A stretch of DNA of 64,000 bases, taken from VXNE01 sp963664635. GTDB lineage: Bacteria > Pseudomonadota > Gammaproteobacteria > Pseudomonadales > Azotimanducaceae. Position numbers and translations under genes: made by a program. The notes under the pieces are model-generated. The model searched no databases. It had not been told where the DNA came from and saw only the letters and a program-made list of their open reading frames with translations. Below are positions 24,731-36,000 of this stretch, in pieces (within the stretch, counting starts at the first letter, position 1; every line of letters starts with the position of its first letter). The stretch lies in the NCBI GenBank assembly GCA_963664635.1, contig OY761542.1, positions 2,170,001 through 2,234,000 on the forward strand, read 5' to 3'.

Positions 24731-25360
24731 ATGCCCGCTGACCTCGTGTTTTACACCCACCCCATGTCGCGCGGCCGCATCGCGCGCTGGATGCTCGAAG
24801 AGACCGGCGCGGACTACCGGGTCGAGGTGCTGGAATACGGGGCGTCGATGAAGGCTCCCGGCTATCTGGCCGTCAATCCGATGGGCAAGGTCCCGGCCAT
24901 CCAACACGGTGACGTGGTCGTCACCGAGGCCGCGGCGATCTGCGCCTACCTGGCGGATGCGTTCCCGGAGGCTGGCCTGGCGCCACCGCCGAACGCGCGC
25001 GGGGCGTACTACCGCTGGCTGTTCTTTGCGGCCGGGCCGGTGGAGGCGGCGACCGTGAATCGGATGCTGGGCCTCGAGATATCGGGTGAACGGGAGCGGA
25101 TGGCCGGCTATGGCACGCTGGACGCGGTCGTGGACACCCTGGAAGGCGCGCTTGCCGGCGGCGGGTACGTGGCCGGCGAAACGTTCTCGGCCGCCGACGT
25201 GTACGTCGGGTCGCACGTCGGGTGGGGCATGAACATGACGCACACCATCGAGCCGCGTCCGGTGTTCGAGGACTACTGGCAGCGGGTCAGCGAACGCCCG
25301 GCGCACGTGCGCGCGAACGCCAGGGACGACGCCCTGTTGCCGGCGGCGCCGGATGCCTGA
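24731..25360 (+). CDS. glutathione S-transferase family protein
   Basis: This 209-aa protein has an N-terminal thioredoxin-fold domain (LVFYTHPMSRGRIARWMLEE, NPMGKVPAIQHGDVVVTEAA with cis-Pro and the glutathione-binding E/S-type pair EA). An all-helical C-terminal domain ends GYVAGETFSAADVYVGSHVG. Ser in the YTHPMSRG stretch is the likely thiolate-stabilising residue. AAGGAG at 24719-24724 precedes the ATG. Its stop overlaps the CoA transferase start by 8 nt, so the two genes are probably cotranscribed. Confidence 0.88.
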   Translation: MPADLVFYTHPMSRGRIARWMLEETGADYRVEVLEYGASMKAPGYLAVNPMGKVPAIQHGDVVVTEAAAICAYLADAFPEAGLAPPPNARGAYYRWLFFAAGPVEAATVNRMLGLEISGERERMAGYGTLDAVVDTLEGALAGGGYVAGETFSAADVYVGSHVGWGMNMTHTIEPRPVFEDYWQRVSERPAHVRANARDDALLPAAPDA

Positions 25361-26642
25361 GGGGGTCGACCCGCCGGGGGAGGGCGCGGAACCCTTCGCG
25401 GGCATACGCGTCGTCGAGTTCGGGCAGTTCGTCTCCGTGCCGTTCTGCGGGCAGTTGCTCGCGGAAGGCGGCGCCACCGTGATCAAGGTCGAGGCGCTCG
25501 GCGGCGATCCGACGCGCTTGCTGCGCCAGATCGCGCCACTGGAGACGCGCATCTTCTGGTCCCGCAACCGCGGCAAGCGGTCGCTGCCGCTGGCCCTGCG
25601 CGACGCCGCGTCGAGACCGGTGATCGACAGTCTGCTGGCATGGGCGGATGTCGCGCTGATGAACTTCCGGCCGGGCCTCGACCGGGAACTCGGTCTGGAT
25701 CCGGACACGTTGCGCCGCCGTTTCCCGCGGCTGGTGTCGGGTTCGGTGACGGCGTTCGGGAAGCAGGGGCCGGAGGCGGACCTCGCCGGCATGGACATCG
25801 TGGTGCAGGCGCGCACCGGATTGATGGCGGCGAACGGCCGCATCGTGGACGGACGTCCCGCGCCGGGCGACCCGGTCAGCGCGGACTACATGTGCGCGAT
25901 GACCTTGGCGTTCGGCATCGCCTCGGCGTTGCTGCGCCGGGAACGGACCGGGGTCGGGGGAACGGTGGACGTATCCCTCATGCACGCGGCGATGACCCTG
26001 GCCAACAACCAGCTCGTGCGCTCCGAGCGGGAGGACGCCGGGGCGCACGCCGGCATCCTCGCCCGTCTCGAGCGCCAGCGGCGCGACGGCACGGGCTTCG
26101 TCGAACAGGCCGGGGGGATGACGTCCGCCCGCGCGATGCCGCTCCTGAAGGTCTACTTCCGCACCTACGACACGGCCGACGCACCGGTCGCCGTCGCCTG
26201 CGGAAGCCGGTCCCTGCGCGTGCGGTTTCTGGACGTGGTGGGGGCGCAGGACAGGGAACTCGACTCACCGGACAGCGAGGACAGCCACGCCTACTACGAC
26301 GGCCTCATGGCGGAGATTGAAGAGACGATGCGCGGGCAGCCGAGCGCGTACTGGATCGACCGCCTCCGGGCGTCGGGCGTGCCGGTGTCCGCCGTGAGGT
26401 TCCCGGTGGAGCTGTTCGACGACGAGCACGTGCGCGCCAACGGCATGTTGCATACCTTCGCGCACCCGGAGGCGGGGGACGTTACGGCGCTTTCGCCCCC
26501 CGTCAAGCTTGACGGCGATGGTTTCCGGCCGCGGCGACCGACGGCGTCCTTCGCGTCGGAGACCCGCGATATCCTCGGCGACCTCGGCTTCGACGAGTCC
26601 AAGACGAACGCCCTGATTGCCGCCGGCGTGACCCGCGCGTAG
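25353..26642 (+). CDS. CaiB/BaiF-family CoA transferase
   Basis: This 429-aa family III CoA transferase or racemase moves CoA between carboxylic acids or epimerises 2-methylacyl-CoA. It begins with a Pro/Glu-rich segment, then FAGIRVVEFGQFVSVPFCGQ and LLAEGGATVIKVEALGGDPT. The catalytic Asp of the family is D148 in LAGMDIVVQARTGLM. It overlaps the GST gene by 8 nt. The middle region (residues 200-300, including EEDAG and AGGMTSARAMPL) is typical of formyl-CoA/crotonobetainyl-type enzymes, but the substrate cannot be named. Confidence 0.87.
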   Translation: MPEGVDPPGEGAEPFAGIRVVEFGQFVSVPFCGQLLAEGGATVIKVEALGGDPTRLLRQIAPLETRIFWSRNRGKRSLPLALRDAASRPVIDSLLAWADVALMNFRPGLDRELGLDPDTLRRRFPRLVSGSVTAFGKQGPEADLAGMDIVVQARTGLMAANGRIVDGRPAPGDPVSADYMCAMTLAFGIASALLRRERTGVGGTVDVSLMHAAMTLANNQLVRSEREDAGAHAGILARLERQRRDGTGFVEQAGGMTSARAMPLLKVYFRTYDTADAPVAVACGSRSLRVRFLDVVGAQDRELDSPDSEDSHAYYDGLMAEIEETMRGQPSAYWIDRLRASGVPVSAVRFPVELFDDEHVRANGMLHTFAHPEAGDVTALSPPVKLDGDGFRPRRPTASFASETRDILGDLGFDESKTNALIAAGVTRA

Positions 26643-26749
26643 GGGCGACCCTGGACCACACATGTGGTCGCCCATATTGGCAGCATGCGAAAATTCGACG
26701 CGGGACACCCCGAGGGACCCGTACGTCGCCCGCCGGACAGGAGGCTTGG

Positions 26750-27250
26750 ATGAGCACCGAGACGTTCGCCGATCGCTGCGTCGCCCACAACGCGCGCTAC
26801 GCTGAGAACTTCGACCAGGGGGACGCCGCGGCTCCGCCGGCGCGCAAGGCGGCGGTCATCGCCTGCATGGACGCGCGCATCGAGACGGGTCGCTTGCTGG
26901 GTCTTTCCGAAGGCGACGCCCACGTCATCCGCAACGCGGGAGGCGTCGTGACGGAGGACGTGCTGCGCTCCCTGGTCATCTCCCAGCGCCTCCTCGGAAC
27001 CGAGGAGATCGTCCTCGTGCAGCACACGGACTGCGGCATGCTCACGTTCCGGGACGACGACGTGAAGGACGCGATCGAGGCGGACACGGGGCTGCGCCCG
27101 CCGTTCGCGCTAGAGGCGTTCACGGAACTCAAGGAGAACGTGCGCCAGTCGATCCGGCGGATCGAGGCGTGTCCGTTCATTCCGGTCAAGGAGAGGATCC
27201 GTGGCTTCGTCTACGACGTGAAGACAGGGCTCCTGTCCGAGGTAAGCTGA
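26750..27250 (+). CDS. beta-class carbonic anhydrase
   Basis: This 166-aa cytosolic zinc enzyme interconverts CO2 and bicarbonate. Zinc ligands are C39 in ACMDAR, H92 and C95 in HTDCGM, with the D41/R43 dyad intact. The HVIRNAGGVVTEDVLRSL helix is diagnostic. Its short length matches the small bacterial/archaeal (Rv1284-like) subgroup. GGAGGCTTGG precedes the ATG. The stop overlaps the COQ4 start (TGATG). Confidence 0.92.
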   Translation: MSTETFADRCVAHNARYAENFDQGDAAAPPARKAAVIACMDARIETGRLLGLSEGDAHVIRNAGGVVTEDVLRSLVISQRLLGTEEIVLVQHTDCGMLTFRDDDVKDAIEADTGLRPPFALEAFTELKENVRQSIRRIEACPFIPVKERIRGFVYDVKTGLLSEVS

Positions 27251-27966
27251 TGGACCGACGCAGACGCGCCCATCCGCTGGTCGCCGCCCGGGCGCTGCGG
27301 CAACTCGTCGCGGACCCCGGGGACACCGCGCGGGTGTTCGAGGTCATCAACGCGATGGCGGGCCCGGCACTGGCCCGAGGGCTGGCACGCTTCCGGCGCA
27401 CGGAACTCGGGCGGCGGGTGCTGAACGAGCGGATCGATCTGCTGGACCGGCTGCGGGACCGCGAGAAGCTCAGGTCGCTGCCGGAGGGCAGCCTTGGCCG
27501 TGCCTACCACGACTTCGTCTACGGGGAGTCGTTGACGGCGGAGGGCCTGGTCGCTGCCAGCATGAACGAAAGCGTGCAGACTTACGGCTTCGACGATGCG
27601 GACCTCAACCGCTTCGGGGAGCGCATGCGCGATCAGCACGACCTCTCGCACACGCTTACCCGCTATGGCCGGGACCCGTTCGGGGAGGTGTGCCTGCTCG
27701 CCTTCAGCCATGCCCAGCTGCCCAACCGGGGCATCGGGATGATCGTCCTCGTGGGGGCGTGGAAGATCGGCCGTGAACTCGGGTTCGGCGTCCTGCGGGC
27801 GCTGTGGCAGGCCTACCGTGCCGGCCAGCGCGCGAGCTGGCTGCCGGCGCAGGATTGGGAAGACCTGTTGCGCCTGCCGCTCGAGGATGTGCGCCACTAT
27901 CTAGGCATTCGCGAACCTTCCGTCTATTTCGAGGTACGTCCCGCCGACCTTCCGGCGATGGTCTGA
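27250..27966 (+). CDS. COQ4-family ubiquinone biosynthesis protein
   Basis: This 238-aa protein carries the COQ4 metal-binding motif HDxxHx11E: H130, D131, H134 and E146 in QHDLSHTLTRYGRDPFGE. COQ4 acts in ubiquinone synthesis, with a recently assigned role in C1 decarboxylation/hydroxylation in eukaryotes. Bacterial members are restricted mainly to proteobacteria. The ATG at 27250 overlaps the carbonic anhydrase stop. The RGIGMIVLVGAWKIGRELGF segment is a probable membrane-associated helix. Confidence 0.87.
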   Translation: MDRRRRAHPLVAARALRQLVADPGDTARVFEVINAMAGPALARGLARFRRTELGRRVLNERIDLLDRLRDREKLRSLPEGSLGRAYHDFVYGESLTAEGLVAASMNESVQTYGFDDADLNRFGERMRDQHDLSHTLTRYGRDPFGEVCLLAFSHAQLPNRGIGMIVLVGAWKIGRELGFGVLRALWQAYRAGQRASWLPAQDWEDLLRLPLEDVRHYLGIREPSVYFEVRPADLPAMV

Positions 27967-27995
27967 TCCCCCGTCGCACGACGCAAGGGCGTCCC

Positions 27996-29345
27996 CTACG
28001 GGGCCATTTCGTTCAGGACGGCGTGGAGGCGCTGGCGCGAACCGTCGGCGTCGGCGCCGAGGGCAGCGGTCTGCAACGGGCGCTCCTCGAGGACATCGTC
28101 CGCCAGATCGTAAAAGCGTCCGTCGTCGTAGAGCTTGTAGCGGTGGTCCCGCGCGAAGCGGGCATCGGGTAGCCCCACCCAGCGGGGCGTGTAGGCGCAG
28201 AAGATCCAGTCGCGGATGGACTCCACTTCGCCCCGCAGCAGGGGCAGAAAGCTGTGACCGTCGATGACGCGGTCGGAGGGCAGGACGGCGCCCGCAGCCT
28301 CGACGAGGGAGGGCAGGAAGTCGCTGAAGTCGATCAGCGCGTCGGACACCCGCCCGCCCGGCACACGCGCCGGCCACGACGCGATGAACGGCACGTGCGT
28401 GCCGGCGTTCGTGGGCAGGCCCTTGCCACCCTGCACCTGCGTGCCGTCCGCCATGGTGCTGGTGATCTCCGAAGAGGTGCCGTTGTCGCCGGTGAAGAGC
28501 ACCAGCGTGTTGTCGCGCTGCCCGAGCGCTTCGAGCCTGGCGACCGTGCGCCCGACGATCTTGTCCATGTAGGCGACCATGTCGGCGAAGTAGGCCGGAT
28601 CTTCCGCGTAGCGGTCCCCGTCCCAGCCGGCGCTGTCGGGTGTGGGGACGAAGGGACTGTGGGTCAGGGACATCGGAAAGTAGGCCAGGAAGGGCCGGTC
28701 CGGCTCGGCGCTGACGTGACGTTCGATGAAGTCCAGCATGAAGTCCGCGGACAGGTCCGGGCCGTAGGCCCCGGGAACGGTGACCGCCGGGGCGCCGTCG
28801 GTCTCGATGAACGGGTCCGCGAAACGCTCGCCCTCGACGAACGTTCTGCGCACCTGCCACAGCAGGTGGCGGTCGAAGCCGGCCTGCTCCGGCAGCTGTC
28901 CCTTGCCGCGAGCGTCGGGGAGGGTCCTCTCGTGGCCCCAGAGCTGCCACTTGCCGACGACGACGGTGGCGTATCCGGCCTCTTTCAGGAGGTGCGCGAA
29001 CGTGATCTCGCCCTCGGGCAGGATGTTGAAGTTCGTGTAGTTCCGGTGGTTGTAGCGCCCGGTCATGATCTGCACGCGGGACGGCGTGCACAGCGGCTGC
29101 GAGTGCGTGTTCGTGAAGCGGACGCCCGCAGCGGCCAGTGCGTCGAGGGCCGGGGTCCGGTAGGACGCGCTGCCGTTCACGCCGAGGGTCTCGTAGCCAA
29201 GGTCGTCGGCCATGAAGAGGATGATGTTCGGGCGGGCGTCCCCCGTCGCGACCGGCGCGGCGGGGTCGGCTTGTTCCGGAGAGCACGCGGCGGCGAACAG
29301 GACGGCGGCGCCGACGACGGTGGCGAGCATGCGTTGATCAGCCAT
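27996..29345 (-). CDS. sulfatase-family lipoprotein
   Basis: This 449-aa arylsulfatase-fold enzyme has a lipobox (GAAVLFAAACSP) and is predicted to be periplasmic. The formylglycine site is C86 in LCTPSRVQIMTGR, the type I CxPxR motif, so an anaerobic or FGE-type maturase is needed. None lies in this window. Metal and sulfate-binding parts are NIILFMADDLGYETLG, VVGKWQLWGH and FTGDNGTSSEI. It overlaps the mobA gene by 8 nt, an unusual pairing probably without functional meaning. Confidence 0.9.
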   Translation of the reverse strand: MADQRMLATVVGAAVLFAAACSPEQADPAAPVATGDARPNIILFMADDLGYETLGVNGSASYRTPALDALAAAGVRFTNTHSQPLCTPSRVQIMTGRYNHRNYTNFNILPEGEITFAHLLKEAGYATVVVGKWQLWGHERTLPDARGKGQLPEQAGFDRHLLWQVRRTFVEGERFADPFIETDGAPAVTVPGAYGPDLSADFMLDFIERHVSAEPDRPFLAYFPMSLTHSPFVPTPDSAGWDGDRYAEDPAYFADMVAYMDKIVGRTVARLEALGQRDNTLVLFTGDNGTSSEITSTMADGTQVQGGKGLPTNAGTHVPFIASWPARVPGGRVSDALIDFSDFLPSLVEAAGAVLPSDRVIDGHSFLPLLRGEVESIRDWIFCAYTPRWVGLPDARFARDHRYKLYDDGRFYDLADDVLEERPLQTAALGADADGSRQRLHAVLNEMAP

Positions 29346-30015
29346 GGGTGTGGTCCTTTTCGGCCCGCCTTCCCCCCCGCCTTCCCCCCCGCAAGGCCGC
29401 GAGGTCGTCGGGCGTGTTGACGTTGAAGAACGAATCGGCGAGGTGGGGCAAGCCCGTGGACGCGATGCGGTTGGCATCGAGCCAGCGGTGGATGGCACGG
29501 CCCCCTTCGCGGTAGTACCAGGCCAGGTCGTGGGCCCGGTCGCGCCGCAGCAGCAGGAACAGGTTCTGCCGCCGCTGTCCGTCGTGTGGCACGGCGACGC
29601 CGGTCCGCGCGGCGTCGGGGGTCAGCCGTTCCACCAGGTCTGGCGCGATGTGCGGAGAGTCGCCGGGGCAGGTGAAGATCCACGGCGTAGTCACGGCGTC
29701 GAGACAGCACGCAAACCCTCCCAGGGGCCCTTCTCCCGGTGTTTCGTCGGGCACGGCCCGGCAGGGGATGGCCGGCGCCATGGACGACCGCGGTCCGGGG
29801 GCCGGGTCGGGCTCCTCGCGTCGCCGGAAGCGGGCGTAGAGTTCGGGGTCGGCGCCGGTGCTGAGCAATATCGCGCCCACCTGTCCCGCGATGCGCTCGA
29901 TGACGTGTCCGACCAGCGGCCGGCCGCGCCAGTCGATCAGTGGCTTCATCACGCCGCCGAGGCGTCGTCCGGCGCCACCGCAGAAGACGATGGCCGTGAT
30001 CTCCTCGCGTTTCAT
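29338..30015 (-). CDS. mobA: molybdenum cofactor guanylyltransferase MobA
   Basis: This 225-aa cytosolic enzyme joins GMP to Mo-molybdopterin to make the guanine dinucleotide cofactor needed by formate dehydrogenase. The N-terminal nucleotide-binding loop is FCGGAGRRLGGVMKPLIDWR, a variant of the family GGxSxRMGxDK. TTPWIFTCPGDSPHIAPDLV carries the metal-binding Asp, and FFNVNTPDDL is near the C-terminus. The molybdoenzyme operon it serves (fdsGBA-fdhD) lies 6.5 kb away on the same strand, with the giant repeat gene between. Confidence 0.85.
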   Translation of the reverse strand: MKREEITAIVFCGGAGRRLGGVMKPLIDWRGRPLVGHVIERIAGQVGAILLSTGADPELYARFRRREEPDPAPGPRSSMAPAIPCRAVPDETPGEGPLGGFACCLDAVTTPWIFTCPGDSPHIAPDLVERLTPDAARTGVAVPHDGQRRQNLFLLLRRDRAHDLAWYYREGGRAIHRWLDANRIASTGLPHLADSFFNVNTPDDLAALRGGRRGGRRAEKDHTHG

Positions 30016-30025
30016 GCCGGCTGGT

Positions 30026-33000
30026 TCAATCGAGCACCACCTCTTCCGAAACCCGCCACGGGCCGCCCACCCGGTCTTCGTTCACCGAGCGCGCGCGGAT
30101 CGCGTAGGTGCCGGGCAGCAGGTATATCCAGCGGAACGTCAGCGTGGTGTTCCGAGCGCGCGTCAGCGAGCGGTCCTCGTTGGCGACGCCGTCGCGCATC
30201 AACTCGACGTCGTAGCGCGCGCCTTCCACCGCGCTCCAGCGGCCGCGCAGCTCGCGGCTGGCCGGACTCTCGAGCGTCACCGTCTCCGGGGCCGGCAGGA
30301 TCGCCGCAGGCAGCGGGATCGCCGCGGGCAGCGGCCCGAGACCGCGCTCGCCGTCGGCGTGGGACAGGTTCGTCAGGTGCCCCCCGGGGCTCGACAGCAG
30401 GCTCAGCACGGCGGCGGTGCGGATCGACTCGACGCGCAGCCGCCACTTGCCGGCGCCGTCGCCCAGCGCGCCGGACACGATCGCGTCCGCTTCCCCCGAT
30501 TCCAGCTCGACCGCCGTCAGCTCCACCGCGTCGGTCGCGGGCACCAGCACCTGCACGGTACTGCCGGGCCGCCGCCCCATGTCGTCCGTGCCGTCGATCA
30601 ACACCTCCGCGTCGCTCGATGATTGGTTCACCAGCCGCAGCACGCTCACCTGGTCCTCGTTGCTGCCGGGGTTGAAGAACGCCACCCGGTGCGCGCTGCC
30701 CGCGGCCGGCGCGCGCGCCTGCATGGCGGTCAGGAACCCGTCGACGGTGCGCACGTATGCGTTCGCGTCGATGCGCAGGCCCGAGTGCATCCGCAGCCGC
30801 CAAGTCCCCCTGCCGGCGCCCGTGCGGCCCGTCAGGCCCTTCGCCCGGTTGCCGAGCTCCAGGTCGTCGGAGTTGAAGTGCTTGGATTCGCCGGCGCCGA
30901 GGTTCAGCCGCAGCGTGTCGTAGCGGACGTTGGAGTCGTCGTAGGCGAGGATCGTCACCCGGCCCTCCACGTTCGAGCGGTTCGTCACCCGCACGAAGCC
31001 CTGCCGCCCCAACGGATCGGATGCCGCCGGGAACAGATCCACGTGCCAGGGGCCGTCCCGGTGCTCCGCCGCCTTGCCGGAGAGGTTCGTCAGGTGCCCA
31101 GCCGGATTCTCGAGCAAGCTCATCGCCACCAGCGCCGCGTCCGAGGCCACCGTCAGCCGCCACTTGCCGGTCCCGTCTCCCAGGCCGTCCTGGAGCGCGC
31201 CGCAGGCGAGGCCGGTACCGGACTCCAGCTGCGCCGCGTCCACCGTGCACGCCGACTTCGCCGGCAGCGTCAGCAGCACGGGTGCGCCCGGCGAGAGCCC
31301 CGCGTCGTCCACGCCCGCCACCGTCGCCGCCGCCTCCGCGTCGGTCGGATTGACGAGGCGCAGGAGACTGGTCTGGTCGACCTTGCTGCCGGGATTGAAG
31401 GTGGGGATCTCGAGCGTGCCGTCCTCCCACGCGGCGACGGCGTTCATGCCGGTCACGAAGCCGTCCGCCGTACGCAGGTAGGCCAGCGCCTCGATGTCCA
31501 GGTCGTCGCTCTCGATCGCGAGCCGCCAGCCGCCCGTGCCGACGCCCGTGGCCCCGGTGAGACCCTTGTCGGGGTTGCCCGCTTCCAGGTCGTCCGAGTT
31601 GAACGGCACCGCCTGCCGGGGGCCGAGCGCAAGCGTCAGCGGCTCGTACTCGACGCCCGTGTCGTCGGTCGCCGTCACCGTCGCCGTCCCCCCAACGTCG
31701 GAGTGATTCAGCACCCGCACGAAGCCCTGCAGCGTGGGGTCCGACATCGATGGCAGGTACCACACCGTCTCCGGCCCCGTGACCGTGATCTCGACGGTTG
31801 CCGACGCGAAGCCGCCCTGCCCATCGGAGACCTCGACCCGGATCTCATAGCGCGCCAGGTGGGTCGGGGCCCGCCATGTCGCCGCGGGTTCGTCGGCCGG
31901 TCCGCTGAAACCGCCCCGCGCCGCGCTCCAGCTATATGTCAGGGGGTCGCCGTCTTCATCCGAGGCCGTGGCGGTCAAGCGCGCCGAGCCGCCCGGGGAG
32001 ACCTCGCACGGCGCGCACGAAGCCGTCACCGTCGGCGGATGATTGGATGGCGGCGTCCGGTCGCGAATCGTCATCCCGACCGACGACGGCGTGCCTGGCG
32101 CCAGCCCGTCCGGCAGCGCGCCCAGCGCCACCGTGAACGTCTCGTCGTCCCCGTCGTCGTCCGCGACCGTGACGACGGTCCCGGTCCCGGTCCCGGCGCC
32201 GCCGGCGACCGTGATGCCCGCCGGCACGCCGTAATCGCCGGACTCGGCCGCCCCGGGCGTCGACGACAACGGGATCGTCACGTCGTGCGGCAGCGTGGCG
32301 GACAGCCAGGCCGTGATCGTGGCCGAATTGCCTTCGTCGACCGGATTGGGTGTGATCGACAGGCGCACCGTCCGCGAGGATGTCGGTTCGTCGTCCGTGA
32401 TCGTCCCTGTGCCCGTGTCGGTCGCCGCAACGGTCTCCGTCGTCCCGGATACCGCCAGGCCGACCGTGAACGTCTCGTCGCCCTCGATCAGGTCGTCGTC
32501 GGTCGTTGCGACCGTGAAGGTCCGCGTCTCCCCCGCGGTGCCCGCGAAGGCGAGAGCGGCGTTGTTCTCCGTGTAGTCGATGCCCTTTGCCGCCGTGCCG
32601 TCGGTGAAGGTCGGCGTCACCGTCAGCCCGCCCGACACGGCCCGGTCCAGCGTCACCGCGAAGGTCAGTGCATCGCCTTCGGTGGCCGAGGCATTCCCGA
32701 TCGTCAGGGTCGCGACCGTCGGAGTGTCCCAAGCCGCCGTGGCCGAGACCGCCGCCGCCGGACCCGTGTTGCCGCCGCCGTCCGTCGCCGCGTCCGCCGC
32801 CACCGTCACCACCACGTCCGCCGCGCCGGCCGGGGTCACCGCCAGCGCGTAGCTCCGCCCGCTGCCTGTGAACGCTCCCTTCGTGCCGCCGGTGACCGCA
32901 ACGTCGCCGGCCGCGAATCCGGTCACGTCCTGCGACCAGGCGAACGTCACGCCGAGGGCCGCCGTCGAGCCGATGGTCGCCGGCACCCCGCCGATGGAGA

Positions 33001-36000
33001 CCGTCGGGGCCGCCGCGTCCCACGTCGCCGTGGCCGACACGGCCGACGCCGGGCCGGTGTTGAGGCCGTCGGTCGCGGCGTCCGCGGCCACCTCGACCGT
33101 CACGTTCGATCCGTCCGTCGGCGTCACCGCCAGCGCGTAGCTCCTCCCGCTGCCGGAGAACGCGCCCTTGGTGCCGCCGGTCACCGTCACGTCCGCGGCG
33201 ACGAAGCCGGTCACGTCCTCCGACCACGCGAACGTCGCCGTGAGCGCTGTCGTCGAGTTGATGGTCGCCGGCACCCCGCTGATCGAGACCGCCGGGGCCG
33301 CCGCGTCCCAAGTGGCCGTGGCCGACACGGCCGACGCCGGGCCGGTGTTGCCGCCGTCCGTCGCCGCGTCCGCCGCCACCGTCACCACGACGTCCGCCCC
33401 GCCGGCCGGTGTCACGGCCAGCGTGTACGAGGAGGCCGTCGCCGCCGTGAACGCGCCCTTCGCGCCGCCGGTGACCGTCACGTCGCCCGTTGCGAACCCC
33501 GTCACGTCCTCCGACCACGCGAACGTCACGGTGAGCGCCGCCGTCGAGTCGATCTTCGGCGGCACCCCCGTGATCGAGACAGCCGGGGCCGCCGCGTCCC
33601 ACGTCGCCGTGGCCGACACGGCCGACGCCGGGCCGGTGTTGAGGCCGTCGGTCGCGGCGTCCGCGGCCACCTCGACCGTCACGTTCGATCCGTCCGTCGG
33701 CGTCACCGCCAGCGCGTAGCTCCTCCCGCTGCCGGAGAACGCGCCCTTGGTGCCGCCGGTCACCGTCACGTCCGCGGCGACGAAGCCGGTCACGTCCTCC
33801 GACCACGCGAACGTCGCCGTGAACGCTGTCGTCGAGTTGATGGTCGCCGGCACCCCGCTGATCGAGACCGCCGGGGCCGCCGCGTCCCAAGTGGCCGTGG
33901 CCGACACGGCCGACGCCGGGCCGGTGTTGCCGCCGTCCGTCGCCGCGTCCGCCGCCACCGTCACCACGACGTCCGCCCCGCCGGCCGGTGTCACGGCCAG
34001 CGTGTACGAGGAGGCCGTCGCCGCCGCGAACGCGCCCTTGGCGCCGCCGGTGACCGTCACGTCGGCGGCGACGAATTCGGTCACGTCCTCCGAGAAGGTG
34101 AACGTCGCCGTGAAAACGGTCCTCGAGTTGATCTTCGGCGGCACGCCGGTGATCCCGAGCGTCGGCGCCGCCGCGTCCCAGGTGGCCGTCGCCGAGACCG
34201 CCGACGCCGGGCCCGTGTTGAGGCCGTCGGTCGCGGCGTCCGCCGCCACCGTCACCACCACGTCCGCCGAGCCGGACGGCGTCACCGCCAGGCTGTAGCT
34301 CCTGCCGTTCCCCGCGAACGCGCCCTTGGCGCCGCCGGTGACCGTCACGTCGGCGGCGACGAATTCGGTCACGTCCTCCGAGAAGGTGAACGTCGCCGTG
34401 AAAACGGTCCTCGAGTTGATCTTCGGCGGCACGCCGGTGATCCCGAGCGTCGGCGCCGCCGCGTCCCAGGTGGCCGTCGCCGAGACCGCCGACGCCGGGC
34501 CCGTGTTGAGGCCGTCGGTCGCGGCGTCCGCCGCCACCGTCACCACCACGTCCGCCGAGCCGGACGGCGTCACCGCCAGGCTGTAGCTCCTGCCGTTCCC
34601 CGCGAACGCGCCCTTGGCGCCGCCGGTGACCGTCACGTCGGCGGCGACGAATTCGGTCACGTCCTCCGAGAAGGTGAACGTCGCCGTGAAAACGGTCCTC
34701 GAGTTGATCTTCGGCGGCACGCCGGTGATCCCGAGCGTCGGCGCCGCCGCGTCCCAGGTGGCCGTCGCCGAGACCGCCGACGCCGGGCCGGCGTTGAGGC
34801 CGTCGGTCACCGAGTTCGCCGCTACGGTGACCACCACGTCCGCCGAGCCCGTCGGCGTCACCGCCAGCGTGTAGGAGGAGCCGTTCACGGCCGCGAACGC
34901 GCCCTTCGTCCCGCCGGTCACAGTCACGTCGCCCGTGGCGAACCCGGTGACGTCCTCGGACCAGCTGAACGTCGCCGTGAGCGCGGTCCTCGAGTTGATC
35001 TTCGCCGGCACCCCGCCGATCGCGACAGTCGGCGCCGCCGCGTCCCACGTCGCCGTCGCCGAGACCGGCGTCGGCGGACCCCTGTGGGTACCGACGGTCG
35101 CCGAGTTGGCCGCCACGGTGACCACCACGTCCGCCGAGCCCGTCGGCGTCACCGCCAGCGTGTAGGAGGACCCGTCCACCGCCGTGAACGCGCCCTTCGT
35201 CCCGCCGGTGACCGTCACGTCGCCCGCGGCGAACCCGGTCACGTCCTCGGACCAGCTGAACGTCGCCGTGAGCGCGGTCCTCGAGTTGATCTTCGCCGGC
35301 ACCCCGCCGATCGAGACCTTCGGTTCCGGCCCGTCATCGTCGTACACGAGCACGGTCTGACGGTATGGGGCCACCACTCTGTAGCCTTGGCCTACCAACA
35401 CGCTGACATATACGCGTCCCCAAATCGGCGCCTGGACTTCGTCGTTCACCGTAGCCACCGAATAGCTCGCGCTGCCGCTGGTTCCCACCGTCACACTCTG
35501 CACGCCTAGGTCGCCAGCCGCGACGTAATCGAGGTGGCGGTGGACATACAGTTGTACCGCCAGCGCTGTGGTCGGCGGCGGCGTCACCGTAACCGTGAAC
35601 GTCGCGCTCTGCCCCTCGGTCACGTCCGGGTCACGCGTGAGCGAAACCGTCGGGCGCGTTTCGACGACTCCATCGTCGTCGTCCCTGATCGCAATCGTGG
35701 CCGAACTGGGGGTACCGGCCCGGTAGCCATGCCATTCAAAACCGATAATCGATGCCGTGATCGAACCGTCCGGCTCTTGAACGCCGTCGTCGATGGTGGG
35801 GGCCCGCAACATCACAGGCGAGATACCCGGGTTAGGGGTGCGCGACGCGCCGGGGAGTGTGGTGCGGACGAAGTCGCCAACCCGACTCGTAAACTTGATG
35901 CTCGGAGCACCGGGATGGTTCCACTCCGCAACTGTCGGCGGATCCAGGTGCGCAAAGAATTGTAGCGGCTCGCCCTCGGTCACTTCTTGGGCCACCGGAG

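Noticed and set aside
32719..35317. CRISPR-like periodic repeats
   Set aside because: The period is 288 bp with no short repeat-spacer pattern, and the repeats are in-frame protein domains.
30623..35509. 1628-codon open frame on the + strand and a 1030-codon second frame on the - strand across the repeat region
   Set aside because: Both are shadows of the 2167-aa repeat protein, created by high GC and lack of stops. They are Arg/Gly/His-rich, have no domains and repeat with the same 288-bp period.
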